This document shows positions 16,583 through 25,739 of a stretch of 64,000 nt of DNA, one piece after another. The stretch is from assembly GCA_949285075.1 (NCBI GenBank), contig CASDXF010000009.1, positions 18,998 through 82,997 on the forward strand, given 5' to 3'. The stretch is from an uncultured Bacteroides sp. Lineage in GTDB: Bacteria > Bacteroidota > Bacteroidia > Bacteroidales > Bacteroidaceae. Each line of letters begins with the position of its first letter. Positions within the stretch are counted from its first letter, which is position 1. The notes beneath the pieces are model-generated. The model ran no database searches, was not told where the DNA came from, and saw only the letters and a program-made list of their open reading frames with translations. Made by a program: the position numbers and the translations under genes.

Positions 16583-16706
16583 CTCTCACATCTAGGCATG
16601 TGAGACTCTCACATCTAGGCATGTGAAGCTCTCACATCTAGGCATGTGAAGCCCTCACATCTAGGCATGTGAAGCTCTCACATCTAGGCATGTGAAGCCC
16701 TCACAT
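16583..16706. repeat. Tandem array, 23-bp period, 5.4 copies, inverted-repeat core CACAT...ATGTG
   Basis: Units start at 16583, 16606, 16629, 16652 and 16675, with a partial unit at 16698. Each contains CTCACATCTAGGCATGTGA, in which CACAT and ATGTG can pair. Units vary only at one or two positions (CT/CC at the start). Same period as the array at 9312 but unrelated sequence. Lies just after the regulator gene. Confidence 0.95.
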
Positions 16707-16728
16707 ATACATATATATAATATGGAGG

Positions 16729-16797
16729 CTCTCCCTACTAGGCTAGGTAAGCGCGACCTACTAGGCTAGGGAGACGATACCTACGAGGCTGTGACAC
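16729..16797. repeat. Degenerate continuation, three 23-bp units with core CCTACTAGGCTAGG
   Basis: After a 22-base AT-rich break, units starting at 16729, 16752 and 16775 keep the 23-base period with a new sequence (CCTACTAGGCTAGG, degrading to CCTACGAGGCTGTG). The rest of the interval to 17013 contains no gene I can support. Confidence 0.75.
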
Positions 16798-16972
16798 CTC
16801 TCCATAAAGAAATCCGTACAATCCGCCCGCGTTCCCCGTCCGCCGGACACCCATTTCCTCCCTCCGGCGAAAAGAAAAGAGCGGAAAGCGGGCCGCGCCG
16901 GACGGGAACGCCGCCGAGGAGCAGAAAACAATCGTTAACAAAGAGTACCCGCCCGCTTTCGCGAATAAGTCC

Positions 16973-16980
16973 TAATTTTG
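16973..16980 (+). promoter_or_regulatory. -7 box (TAATTTTG) upstream of the Nfn-like gene
   Basis: TAATTTTG 33 bases before the start codon matches TAnnTTTG. No clear -33 element at standard spacing. Confidence 0.5.
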
Positions 16981-17013
16981 CAAGGAGAAAACTACGTAAT
17001 AACATAGATAGCA

Positions 17014-19302
17014 ATGAACAGAATCATCAGTAAAGAACGCTTTTCCGACAAGGTGTTCAAGTTAATCGTCGAGGCCCCCCTCATCGCCAAGTCGCGCAAG
17101 GCGGGCCACTTCGTCATCGTGCGCGTAGGCGAGAAGGGAGAACGCATCCCCCTGACCATCGCCGAGGCCGACACGGAACGGGGAACCATCACGCTGGTCG
17201 TGCAGGAGGTGGGCCTGTCGTCTACCCGGCTCTGCGAGCTGAACGAGGGCGACTACATCACGGACGTGGTGGGGCCGTTGGGACAAGCCACCCACATCGA
17301 GAACTTCGGAACCGTGGTCTGCGCCGGAGGAGGCGTGGGCGTGGCCCCCATGCTGCCCATCGTCCGCGCGCTGAAGGCCGCGGGCAACCGCGTAGTCACC
17401 GTACTGGCCGGACGCACCAAAGAGCTGATTATCCTTGAGAAGGAGATGCGCGAAAGCTCGGACGAGGTCATCATCATGACCGACGACGGCTCGTACAGCA
17501 AGAAGGGACTGGTGACCGAGGGCGTAGAGGAGGTGATTAAGCGCGAGCGGGTGGACAAGTGCTTCGCCATCGGCCCCGCCATCATGATGAAGTTCGTCTG
17601 CCTACTGACCAAGAAGTATAACATCCCCACCGACGTGTCGCTCAACACCATCATGGTAGACGGTACGGGCATGTGCGGAGCCTGCCGCATCACCGTGGGA
17701 GGCAAGACAAGGTTCGTATGCGTGGACGGCCCGGAGTTCGACGGCCATCAGGTAGACTTCGACGAGATGCTGAAGCGCATGGGAGCCTTCAAGAGCGCCG
17801 AGCGTGAGGAGATGCACAAGCTGGACCACGAGTGCGAGGCCACCAAAGAGGCGGACGAGAAAAGCCGCGACGCCGCGTGGCGGAAGGAGCTGCGCAAGAG
17901 CATGAAGCCGAAGGAGCGCGCCGCCATCCCCCGGGTAGAGATGAACGAGCTGGACCCGGAATACCGCTCGCACAGCCGTAAGGAGGAGGTCAATCAGGGA
18001 CTGACCTCCGAGCAGGCCGTCACGGAGGCGAAGCGTTGCCTCGACTGCGCCAACCCCGGCTGTATGGAAGGGTGTCCCGTGGGCATCGACATCCCTCGCT
18101 TCATCAAGAACATCGAGCGGGGCGAGTTCCTCGAAGCCGCCAAGACGCTGAAGGAGACGAGCGCCCTGCCCGCGGTGTGCGGACGTGTCTGCCCGCAGGA
18201 GAAGCAGTGCGAGTCGAAGTGCATCCACCTGAAGATGAACGAGAAGCCGGTAGCCATAGGCTATCTGGAACGCTTCGCCGCCGACTACGAGCGCGAGAGC
18301 GGACAGATATCCGTTCCGGAGATGGCGGAGAAGAACGGCGTCAAGGTGGCCGTCATCGGTTCGGGCCCCGCCGGACTTTCGTTCGCCGGAGACATGGCCA
18401 AGATGGGCTACGACGTGACCGTGTTCGAGGCCCTGCACGAGATTGGCGGCGTGCTGAAGTACGGCATCCCCGAGTTCCGTCTGCCCAACAAGATTGTGGA
18501 CGTGGAGATAGAGAACCTCTCGAAGATGGGCGTACACTTCGTGAAAGACTGCATCGTAGGAAAGACCATCAGCGTGGACGACCTGAAGGCCGACGGCTTC
18601 AAGGGCGTGTTCGTCGCTTCCGGAGCCGGTCTGCCCAACTTCATGAACATTCCGGGCGAGAACTCCATCAACATCATGTCGTCCAACGAGTACCTTACCC
18701 GCGTCAACCTGATGGATGCGGCCAGTGAGGATTCCGACACCCCCGTGGCCTTCGGCAAGAACGTGGCGGTGATTGGCGGAGGAAACACGGCGATGGACTC
18801 CGTGCGCACCGCCAAGCGGTTGGGAGCGGAGCGGGCGATGATTATCTACCGCCGCTCGGAGGAAGAGATGCCCGCCCGTATCGAGGAGGTGAAGCACGCG
18901 AAGGAGGAGGGCGTAGAGTTCCTCACGCTGCACAACCCCATCGAGTACATAGCCGACGAGCAAGGCCGGGTAAAGCAGGTCGTGCTGCAAAAGATGGCGT
19001 TAGGAGAGCCTGACGAGTCAGGACGGCGCAGCCCCGTCCCCATCCCGGGAGCCACGGAAACGATTGACATCGACTTGGCGATAGTCAGCGTAGGCGTATC
19101 GCCCAACCCGATTGTCCCCCACTCCATCAAGGGACTGGAACTGGGCCGCAAGGGAACCATCGTTGTCGACGAGAACATGGAGTCGTCCATTCCGTTGATT
19201 TACGCGGGCGGCGATATCGTTCGCGGCGGAGCAACCGTAATCCTCGCTATGGGAGACGGACGCAAGGCGGCCGCGGCCATGCACGCGAAGTTGGCGCAAT
19301 AA
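17014..19302 (+). CDS. Fused NfnA-NfnB-type flavin oxidoreductase (ferredoxin-NADP reductase / GltD-like)
   Basis: 762 residues joining two proteins that are separate in many anaerobes. The first 280 or so residues are a ferredoxin-NADP reductase / PyrK-like FAD and NAD module with a [2Fe-2S] site (Cys221 and Cys224 in GMCGACRI, further Cys in RFVCVDG). The rest is a GltD-like module: [4Fe-4S] ligands in CLDCANPGCMEGCP (from Cys342) and CGRVCPQEKQCESKC, FAD-binding GSGPAGLSFAGDMA, and NADPH-binding GGGNTAMDSVRTAKRLG. This matches the subunits of the electron-bifurcating NADH-dependent ferredoxin:NADP+ oxidoreductase Nfn, so a role in balancing NADH, NADPH and ferredoxin is likely. No glutamate synthase large subunit is adjacent, arguing against a plain GltBD role. 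Confidence 0.88.
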   Translation: MNRIISKERFSDKVFKLIVEAPLIAKSRKAGHFVIVRVGEKGERIPLTIAEADTERGTITLVVQEVGLSSTRLCELNEGDYITDVVGPLGQATHIENFGTVVCAGGGVGVAPMLPIVRALKAAGNRVVTVLAGRTKELIILEKEMRESSDEVIIMTDDGSYSKKGLVTEGVEEVIKRERVDKCFAIGPAIMMKFVCLLTKKYNIPTDVSLNTIMVDGTGMCGACRITVGGKTRFVCVDGPEFDGHQVDFDEMLKRMGAFKSAEREEMHKLDHECEATKEADEKSRDAAWRKELRKSMKPKERAAIPRVEMNELDPEYRSHSRKEEVNQGLTSEQAVTEAKRCLDCANPGCMEGCPVGIDIPRFIKNIERGEFLEAAKTLKETSALPAVCGRVCPQEKQCESKCIHLKMNEKPVAIGYLERFAADYERESGQISVPEMAEKNGVKVAVIGSGPAGLSFAGDMAKMGYDVTVFEALHEIGGVLKYGIPEFRLPNKIVDVEIENLSKMGVHFVKDCIVGKTISVDDLKADGFKGVFVASGAGLPNFMNIPGENSINIMSSNEYLTRVNLMDAASEDSDTPVAFGKNVAVIGGGNTAMDSVRTAKRLGAERAMIIYRRSEEEMPARIEEVKHAKEEGVEFLTLHNPIEYIADEQGRVKQVVLQKMALGEPDESGRRSPVPIPGATETIDIDLAIVSVGVSPNPIVPHSIKGLELGRKGTIVVDENMESSIPLIYAGGDIVRGGATVILAMGDGRKAAAAMHAKLAQ

Positions 19303-19331
19303 GCCCCCGCTCACGGTATAGGATAAAAACA

Positions 19332-19363
19332 ACGCTCCCCCGGACGGCCGTCCGGGGGAGCGT
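19332..19363. terminator. Bidirectional terminator between the Nfn-like gene and panD
   Basis: A perfect 32-base palindrome (arm ACGCTCCCCCGGACGG) midway between convergent genes. T-rich DNA follows on the minus strand (GTTTTTATCC), which favours panD termination; it can act for both. Confidence 0.88.
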
Positions 19364-19383
19364 CATTATAAATCAACCGGCGT

Positions 19384-19737
19384 TTACTTCACCAGTTTAT
19401 TCGTCATCGGGTCGGGGAAGATAACGGTCGGCTTAAAGCTCTTCGCCTCTTCAAAGTCCATCAGCGCGTACGACATGATAATCACGATATCGTCCGGCTG
19501 AACCTTACGTGCCGCCGCGCCGTTCAAGCAAATCTTACCAGAGCCGCGCTCGCCCTTAATGATATAGGTTTCAAAACGCTCGCCGTTATTGTTATCCACA
19601 ATGCACACCTTCTCGCCGGCAATCATGTTCGCCGCTTCTACCAAGTCCTCGTCAATGGTTATGCTTCCCATATAATTCAGATTCGCTTCCGTCACGCGGG
19701 CGCAGTGAATCTTAGACTTCAGCACTTCAATCATCAT
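19384..19737 (-). CDS. panD: Aspartate 1-decarboxylase
   Basis: 117 residues. Converts L-aspartate to beta-alanine for pantothenate and CoA synthesis. The self-cleavage site Gly24-Ser25 in NYMGSITID, which forms the pyruvoyl cofactor, is intact, as is the NGAAAR stretch of the active site. Lies 47 bases downstream of panC on the same strand, so the two final steps toward pantothenate are co-expressed. Start codon could be either of two adjacent ATGs. Confidence 0.97.
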   Translation of the reverse strand: MMIEVLKSKIHCARVTEANLNYMGSITIDEDLVEAANMIAGEKVCIVDNNNGERFETYIIKGERGSGKICLNGAAARKVQPDDIVIIMSYALMDFEEAKSFKPTVIFPDPMTNKLVK

Positions 19738-19784
19738 AATCTTCAGTTCCTTGAGTTATGAACCCCAACAAAAGGGTCAATAAA

Positions 19785-20630
19785 TTAAGACTTATATTTA
19801 ATGTTATCTATCAGTCGAACTTCTCCGCAGAATACGGTGATGCATCCTACGACATAAGGAGCGTCTTCCCAATTCGCTATCTTCTGCAAGGTATTCCCGT
19901 CTACAATCTCGAAGTATTCCAGACGCAGGCCCGGAGCCTCCGCTATGGCCTCCTCCACCATCCGCTGAGTCTCGGCCACCGTATGCGTAGCCGCAAAGTC
20001 AACGCTTTTGAACAGTGTACGGGAGATGTTCAGGGCATTCTCACGCTCCTCGGCGGACAAACGCTTGTTGCGACTGCTTAAAGCCAATCCGTCACTCTCG
20101 CGAACAATGGGACATCCCACTATCTCCAAGCCGTACTTCATCTGACGAACCATCTCGCGGATAATGGCCAACTGTTGGAAGTCCTTCTCCCCGAAATAGG
20201 CCCTGTCCGGTTTCACCACGTCAAACAGCTTACTGACTATCTGACAAACCCCGTTGAAATGTCCCGGGCGGAACGCTCCCTCCATCACCGTATCCAACGG
20301 AGCGTAGCTGAACTGGCGGGTATCCGGCTGCGGATACATCTCCTCAACGGAAGGAACGAAAGCGAACGTCGCTCCGCACTCTTCCAACAGTCGGCAGTCA
20401 GCCTCTACCGTACGCGGATATTTCTCCAGATCATTCTTATCATTAAACTGAGTAGGATTTACAAAAACGCTCACCACCGTTACGTCATTCTCGTCTACGC
20501 TACGTTTCACCAATGAGGCGTGTCCCGCATGTAAAGCTCCCATAGTAGGTACTAGCCCAACTGTCTTGCCCTGCGCTTTCAACACGGTCAGTTCGGCCTG
20601 TAAATCCTTGATAGTGTGTACAACTTTCAT
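19785..20630 (-). CDS. panC: Pantothenate synthetase
   Basis: 281 residues, normal for PanC. Joins pantoate and beta-alanine with ATP. The nucleotidyl-transferase HIGH-type motif is [16 protein letters not shown], and the KMSKS-like region is [22 protein letters not shown]-type motif appears as [15 protein letters not shown]. Operon with panD; divergent from the glycogen-synthase-like gene. Confidence 0.97.
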   Translation of the reverse strand: MKVVHTIKDLQAELTVLKAQGKTVGLVPTMGALHAGHASLVKRSVDENDVTVVSVFVNPTQFNDKNDLEKYPRTVEADCRLLEECGATFAFVPSVEEMYPQPDTRQFSYAPLDTVMEGAFRPGHFNGVCQIVSKLFDVVKPDRAYFGEKDFQQLAIIREMVRQMKYGLEIVGCPIVRESDGLALSSRNKRLSAEERENALNISRTLFKSVDFAATHTVAETQRMVEEAIAEAPGLRLEYFEIVDGNTLQKIANWEDAPYVVGCITVFCGEVRLIDNIKYKS

Positions 20631-20736
20631 CTCTGTCTATTGATTTATGTTCTATTAGTATGCAAAAACTGTGCAAAATAAACTAATATTTGCCACATAA
20701 AGAAAGAATATGGCGTTTAAAGTTCCTTTTTTTTGC

Positions 20737-20744
20737 TACCTTTG
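20737..20744 (+). promoter_or_regulatory. -7 box (TACCTTTG) of the glycogen-synthase-like gene
   Basis: TACCTTTG 28 bases before the ATG at 20773. Because transcription would begin near 20750, the longer reading frame starting at 20710 cannot be the real gene start. Confidence 0.6.
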
Positions 20745-20772
20745 CAGAACATTACAGAGAAGTGTTGTTATT

Positions 20773-21597
20773 ATGACAAAGGCAAATAAAGTTTTATTTA
20801 TTACTCAAGAGATTACACCTTACGTTCCAACGTCTGAAATGGCCACTATAGGCAGACAACTTCCACAAGCGATTCAAGAAAAAGGTCGTGAAATCCGGAC
20901 CTTTATGCCTAAATGGGGGAATATCAATGAACGCAGGAATCAACTGCACGAAGTCATACGCCTTTCCGGAATGAACCTAATCATTGACGACACAGATCAT
21001 CCACTAATTATAAAGGTCGCCTCCATTCAATCGGCGCGCATGCAAGTATATTTTATAGATAATGACGACTACTTCCAAAACCGTCTGCAAACAGTGGATG
21101 AAAATGGGATAGAATACGATGACAATGACAGTCGGGCTATTTTCTACGCACGAGGCGTGTTGGAAACCGTTAAGAAGCTCCGTTGGTGTCCGGATGTGAT
21201 TCATTGTCACGGATGGATGACCGCATTAGCTCCTCTCTATATAAAGAAAGCATATAAGGACGAGCCTTCTTTCCGCAACTCAAAAGTCGTATTCTCTGTT
21301 TATGAAGAAGACTTTAAACAAACGTTTAACAATGACTTTTCCAATAAGCTCCTTATAAAAGGAGTCACGGAAAAAGACATTGCTTCATTGGAAACTCCTG
21401 TGAATTACGTCAACCTCTGTAAACTAGCTATCGACTATTCAGATGGAGTTATACAAAATAGCGAAACCGTAAATGAATCAATTATAGAATACGCCCGTCA
21501 ATCTGGAAAGTTGGTACTTGACTATCAAAGTTCAGACAAGTATGCGGATGCTTGCGACAAATTCTACGACCAAGTGTGGGAAACTGCAAATCAATAA
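20773..21597 (+). CDS. Half-size glycogen/starch synthase-like protein (GT5 catalytic N-terminal domain only)
   Basis: 274 residues from the ATG at 20773, about half of a normal GlgA. It carries the N-terminal Rossmann domain of glycogen/starch synthase: VLFITQEITPYVP at the start, and DVIHCHGWMTALAPLYIK, the equivalent of the conserved H-x-H-x-W region. The KTGGL-type ADP-glucose motif of GlgA is not obvious, and the C-terminal nucleotide-binding half (with its own KxGGL) is absent. Standalone short versions occur next to panC and DUF4270 genes in Bacteroides, from memory of gene order. Enzymatic activity is doubtful without the second domain; a binding or regulatory role is possible. Confidence 0.75.
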   Translation: MTKANKVLFITQEITPYVPTSEMATIGRQLPQAIQEKGREIRTFMPKWGNINERRNQLHEVIRLSGMNLIIDDTDHPLIIKVASIQSARMQVYFIDNDDYFQNRLQTVDENGIEYDDNDSRAIFYARGVLETVKKLRWCPDVIHCHGWMTALAPLYIKKAYKDEPSFRNSKVVFSVYEEDFKQTFNNDFSNKLLIKGVTEKDIASLETPVNYVNLCKLAIDYSDGVIQNSETVNESIIEYARQSGKLVLDYQSSDKYADACDKFYDQVWETANQ

Positions 21598-21611
21598 ACA
21601 GCACGACAGTA

Positions 21612-23267
21612 ATGAAAATAAAATACGTCCTGATAACTTTGTTCACGCTCGCATTTTGGGGATGTGACGATAACACGGCCGGATTAGGATTGGGGATGTT
21701 TCCGGGAAGTGATCAAAACATAAAGGGAAATTTGTCAACTTTCGATGTGACAACAAAATCTATCCCCACAGGACAAATCTACGCAAGAACCAACATCGGA
21801 TACGTGGGTAAATATACGGACGAGACTTTCGGCAGCTATGAAGCCGGATTCTTAACAGCATTAAACTGTCCCGAACAGATGACCTTTCCGGGTGTTTATG
21901 ACGGAAACGCATTAAACGACAAAGGAAACGCCTATAACGTAATGGTAAAAGACGCTTCCGACGACATTCAACTCATCGAAGACAATGGCGAAGTAGTAGG
22001 CAATATTTATACGGTGGAATTATATCTATGGTATGAAAGCTATTTTGGCGATTCAGTAAACGCGTGCCGACTTAGCGTCTATGAACTTGATCAAAAGTTA
22101 GACGAGGATCGTAAATATTACACAGACATCAATCCGGAAGAGTTCTGTGATATAAACGCTCCGGACAACTTGCTTGGCAGTAAAGTTTATACAGCCGTGG
22201 ATTACTCAATCAGTGATTCTACCCGTAATTTAGACAGTTACGTGCCATACGTACACATTGAATTGGATAAGAATACCGCCTACAAAGTGGGAGGAGAGAT
22301 TTTAAAAGCCGCAAGAAGAGCTCCTTTAAATTCCGACGGTTCATCTAGTTTTGATTTTGACCAGTTCAGCGATGTATTCCCCGGCGTTTACGTAAAGAGT
22401 GATTACGGTGATGGAACCATACTCTATGTATTCCAAGTGCAAATGAACGTTGTTTATAAATGTTACGCCGTGGATGAAACGACAGGAGAAAAGCTTAAGA
22501 AAAATAATAGCTCGGCAGACTCGACCTACTATGGCTACCGTAGCTTTGCATCTACCCGTGAAGTCGTTCAAGCCAACCAACTAATTAATGACGAGAACAA
22601 AATAAACGAATTAATTAATGAAGAGACAAATACTTATATTAAGTCTCCCGCCGGTATATTCACAGAAGCGACTCTACCTGTTAACGAAATTAAAGAAGAA
22701 CTTCAGTATGATTCACTGAATGCAGTGAAACTGACCTTCTCGAACTATAACCAAGAAAGCGATAGAGAATTTGGAATGTCCATACCTTCGACGCTGATGC
22801 TGATACGTAAAAAATATAAGAATACCTTTTTTGAGAATAATCAATTGACTGATAACGTTACCTCGTACCTTACATCGCATTCGAGCACAACGAATCAATA
22901 TACTTTCAGCAACATCACCAATCTGATAAATGACTGTTACGCTGAAAGAGAGAATGTAAGAAAACAATTGGAAGACGGTAATGCTGTAACGGTTGATGTC
23001 ACAGACGAAAACGGAATCACAACATCAACGACGGTCAACAGTATCGAAGAATGGGAAGAAAAAAGTGAATGGGATAAAATCGTATTAATTCCCGTAGTCG
23101 TAACTTACGACAGTTCTTCATCAACTTCATCAAGCAGCCAGATCATTAGCGTACGGCATGATCTTCAACCCGGATATGTACGCCTTAAAGGAGGCTCAAG
23201 AGGAGAAACGGATTCTCAGTACAGATTAAAATTGGAAGTAGTCTCTACAAGTTTCGACAATTACTAG
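21612..23267 (+). CDS. DUF4270-family lipoprotein
   Basis: 551 residues from the ATG at 21612, 14 bases after the preceding gene; this start exposes a lipoprotein signal (MKIKYVLITLFTLAFWGCDD). An earlier in-frame ATG at 21552 lies inside the upstream gene. The segment DDNTAGLGLGMFPGSDQNI and the following beta-rich sequence are characteristic of DUF4270, a Bacteroidetes outer-envelope family of unknown function. Serine-rich stretch TYDSSSSTSSSSQ near the C terminus. Co-transcribed with the GT5-like gene. Confidence 0.82.
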   Translation: MKIKYVLITLFTLAFWGCDDNTAGLGLGMFPGSDQNIKGNLSTFDVTTKSIPTGQIYARTNIGYVGKYTDETFGSYEAGFLTALNCPEQMTFPGVYDGNALNDKGNAYNVMVKDASDDIQLIEDNGEVVGNIYTVELYLWYESYFGDSVNACRLSVYELDQKLDEDRKYYTDINPEEFCDINAPDNLLGSKVYTAVDYSISDSTRNLDSYVPYVHIELDKNTAYKVGGEILKAARRAPLNSDGSSSFDFDQFSDVFPGVYVKSDYGDGTILYVFQVQMNVVYKCYAVDETTGEKLKKNNSSADSTYYGYRSFASTREVVQANQLINDENKINELINEETNTYIKSPAGIFTEATLPVNEIKEELQYDSLNAVKLTFSNYNQESDREFGMSIPSTLMLIRKKYKNTFFENNQLTDNVTSYLTSHSSTTNQYTFSNITNLINDCYAERENVRKQLEDGNAVTVDVTDENGITTSTTVNSIEEWEEKSEWDKIVLIPVVVTYDSSSSTSSSSQIISVRHDLQPGYVRLKGGSRGETDSQYRLKLEVVSTSFDNY

Positions 23268-23284
23268 AATCATAGAAACCAAGA

Positions 23285-23357
23285 TTCTCTATTCCCTTTA
23301 AACGGAAATAAACTGTCCTACTCTTATATGTTTTCCCAAATAAAAGGGAATAGAGAA
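23285..23357. repeat. Long-armed inverted repeat after the DUF4270 gene
   Basis: Arms 23285-23299 (TTCTCTATTCCCTTT) and 23343-23357 (its exact complement) enclose 43 bases. Could be a terminator with a large loop or a folded 3' UTR; there is no T-run. The remainder of 23268-23492 contains no gene. Confidence 0.6.
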
Positions 23358-23492
23358 AAAGAAAGGAGTTGTCGAAGAAAATGTCAAGCTCCAACTCAAA
23401 TATTCTGTTTAAACAGAGAAGTTCCTAGCGTATTAACGACAAACAAGAAGAAGAACAGAATCTAAAAGATTGCATACAAGAGAAGGAAAAAC

Positions 23493-23523
23493 TTGTTTCT
23501 GCCCTCACCTTTCACTATCTTTG
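23493..23523 (+). promoter_or_regulatory. Promoter of the metF operon (TTG - 20 bases - TATCTTTG)
   Basis: TTG at 23493-23495 and TATCTTTG at 23516-23523 with 20 bases between: the best-formed promoter in this half of the window. It sits on top of the longest reading-frame start, showing the true metF start is further downstream. Confidence 0.7.
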
Positions 23524-23585
23524 TCCCGATATACCTGTACAAATACAACGCAGATATACAGCAATTTCATCTGAAAAACAGTGCA

Positions 23586-24539
23586 ATGAGAGTAATCGAC
23601 TTAATACATCACAGCGAAAAGACAGCCTTCTCTTTTGAAATTCTTCCTCCACTAAAGGGAACAAGCATAGAGAAAGTGTACCAAACCATCGACACGCTAC
23701 GGGAGTTCGACCCCAAATACATCAACATCACCACTCATCGCAGTGAGTATGTCTACAAGGAATTGGGCAATGGGCTGTTTCAGCGCAGCCGACTCAGAAG
23801 ACGTCCGGGAACAGTAGCCGTAGCTGCAGCTATACAGAACAAATACGACATTACGGTAGTCCCGCATATCCTGTGCAGCGGCTTTACTCGGGAAGAGACA
23901 GAATATGTACTGCTTGACCTGCAATTCCTAAACATTACCGACCTACTCGTTCTACGAGGCGACAAGGCCAAGCACGAGACAACGTTCAAGCCGGAGGGAG
24001 ACGGTTACTACCACGCTATCGAATTACAAGAACAAATAAACAACTTCAACAAGGGAATCTTCGTGGACGGCTCGGAGATGAAAGCCACGACTACCCCATT
24101 CTCATACGGCGTGGCCTGCTATCCGGAGAAACACGAAGAAGCTCCGAACATGGAATCCGACCTCTACTGGCTAAAACGTAAAGTGGAGGCGGGAGCTGAA
24201 TACGCCGTGACACAGCTTTTCTACGACAACGAAAAATACTTTCGTTTCGTAGAGCGAGTAAAGGCCGCAGGCATCAACGTTCCAATAATCCCGGGAATCA
24301 AACCGCTTAAGAAGTTGTCTCAACTAAGCGTGATACCTAAAACGTTCAAAGTAGACTTGCCTGACGCATTGGTCAAAGAAGTGACAAAATGCAAGAATGA
24401 CGAGGAGGTCACGCATGTAGGCGTGGAATGGTGTGTAGCACAGTGCAGAGAGCTGATGTCCTATGGCGTACCTAGCATTCATTTTTACTCCATCGGAGCG
24501 GTAGACAGCATCAAAGAGGTGGCTAAGGCCATTTTCTAA
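23586..24539 (+). CDS. metF: Methylenetetrahydrofolate reductase
   Basis: 317 residues from the ATG at 23586. Reduces 5,10-methylene-THF to 5-methyl-THF for methionine synthesis, a flavin TIM barrel. Start MRVIDLIHHSEKTAFSFEILPP, with the catalytic-region FSFEILPP, followed by INITTHRSEYVYKE and LLVLRGDK, are typical MetF motifs; AEYAVTQLFYDNEKYF is the folate-binding strand. The start was chosen because the promoter's -7 box (23516-23523) lies within the longer frame. First gene of metF-holB-ricT-gldH. Confidence 0.96.
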   Translation: MRVIDLIHHSEKTAFSFEILPPLKGTSIEKVYQTIDTLREFDPKYINITTHRSEYVYKELGNGLFQRSRLRRRPGTVAVAAAIQNKYDITVVPHILCSGFTREETEYVLLDLQFLNITDLLVLRGDKAKHETTFKPEGDGYYHAIELQEQINNFNKGIFVDGSEMKATTTPFSYGVACYPEKHEEAPNMESDLYWLKRKVEAGAEYAVTQLFYDNEKYFRFVERVKAAGINVPIIPGIKPLKKLSQLSVIPKTFKVDLPDALVKEVTKCKNDEEVTHVGVEWCVAQCRELMSYGVPSIHFYSIGAVDSIKEVAKAIF

Positions 24540-24557
24540 AGGAGGGAGAAAAACAAC

Positions 24558-25676
24558 GTGCTTTTCAAAGATATCATAGGACAAGAAGAGAGCAAACATC
24601 GGCTTATCCAAGAGGTGAGCGAAGGGCGGATAGCGCATGCTCAACTTTTTTGCGGACCGGAAGGAACGGGAAAGTTACCACTAGCCATCGCATACGCCCG
24701 CTATCTCTGCTGTGAACGCCGAGGAATAAACGACTCTTGCGGAACATGTCCGTCGTGCGTCAAGTTCAACAAATTAGTTCATCCGGATTTGCATTTCGTA
24801 TTCCCCATCGTAAAAAAAGGAAAACGGGAAATATGCGACGACTACATCGCCGACTGGAGGGAGTTCATACTAAAGAATCCCTATTTCACCATCAACCATT
24901 GGTTGGAGGCGATGGGAGCCGAAAACTCGCAAGCACAGATTTACGCTAAAGAAAGCGACGAACTGACAAAGAAGCTCAGCTTAAAATCAAGCGAAGGCGG
25001 ATTCAAGATTACCATCCTTTGGTTACCTGAGAAAATGCATTTAGCGTGCGCCAACAAACTGCTGAAAATGTTGGAGGAACCACCGGAAAAGACGCTCTTT
25101 CTGCTCGTGTCAGAGGCTCCGGACTTGATTCTACCTACTATTATCAGCCGTACTCAACGGATAAATATACAACGCATAAACGAGGAAGACATTGCCGAGG
25201 CGCTTCAAAGGAAATATGGTATCTTACCAGCCGACAGTCACCCCATAGCCCATATGGCCAATGGAAACTTCGTCAAAGCATTAGAAGCAATTCAATTGAG
25301 CGAGGAGAACCAGAGATTTTTCAAGTTATTCGTCAGCCTAATGCGCCTTGCTTACCAACGCAAAGTCAAAGAGATGAAAGAATGGAGCGAACAGGTAGCA
25401 AGCATGGGACGGGAAAAGCAAAAAGGTTTCCTGCAATACTGCCAACGAATGATTCGAGAAAGCTTCACTTTCAACTTTCATTTGCCTGCACTGAATTACA
25501 TGGGAAGAGAGGAGCAAGAGTTCGCCACGAAGTTCTCCCCATTCGTCAATGAACGGAACGTCATGAGCATTATGGACGAGCTGAGCGAAGCACAGACGGA
25601 TATTGAACAGAACGTGAACGCCAAGATGGTGTTTTTCGATTTCTCACTCAAGATGATTATGCTATTGAGAAGTTAA
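24558..25676 (+). CDS. holB: DNA polymerase III delta-prime subunit
   Basis: 372 residues, GTG start 18 bases after metF. Clamp-loader AAA+ subunit. N-terminal FKDIIGQEESKHRL and AHAQLFCGPEGTGKLPLA correspond to a degenerate Walker A (Leu where Ser/Thr is needed), as expected for delta-prime, which does not hydrolyse ATP. A zinc module follows (CCERRGINDSCGTCPSC), and the SRC-like sensor motif appears as PTIISRTQRIN. Operon with metF and the RicT-like gene. Confidence 0.93.
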   Translation: MLFKDIIGQEESKHRLIQEVSEGRIAHAQLFCGPEGTGKLPLAIAYARYLCCERRGINDSCGTCPSCVKFNKLVHPDLHFVFPIVKKGKREICDDYIADWREFILKNPYFTINHWLEAMGAENSQAQIYAKESDELTKKLSLKSSEGGFKITILWLPEKMHLACANKLLKMLEEPPEKTLFLLVSEAPDLILPTIISRTQRINIQRINEEDIAEALQRKYGILPADSHPIAHMANGNFVKALEAIQLSEENQRFFKLFVSLMRLAYQRKVKEMKEWSEQVASMGREKQKGFLQYCQRMIRESFTFNFHLPALNYMGREEQEFATKFSPFVNERNVMSIMDELSEAQTDIEQNVNAKMVFFDFSLKMIMLLRS

Positions 25677-25739
25677 ATCAAAAGGCAAATAAGAACGGCG
25701 CAAAAGCGCCCAACAAACATATAAACAACTTTAAGAGAT

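Noticed and set aside
15247-16626. 459-residue frame overlapping the regulator gene
   Set aside because: Arginine-rich shadow of the kinase and receiver domains, whose motifs are all in the other frame.
16791-17033. 80-residue frame just ahead of the Nfn-like gene
   Set aside because: Covers the -7 box and overlaps the next start; basic low-complexity product.
17602-18990. 462-residue frame antisense to the Nfn-like gene
   Set aside because: Leu/Val/His-rich shadow; the plus-strand protein has all cofactor motifs.
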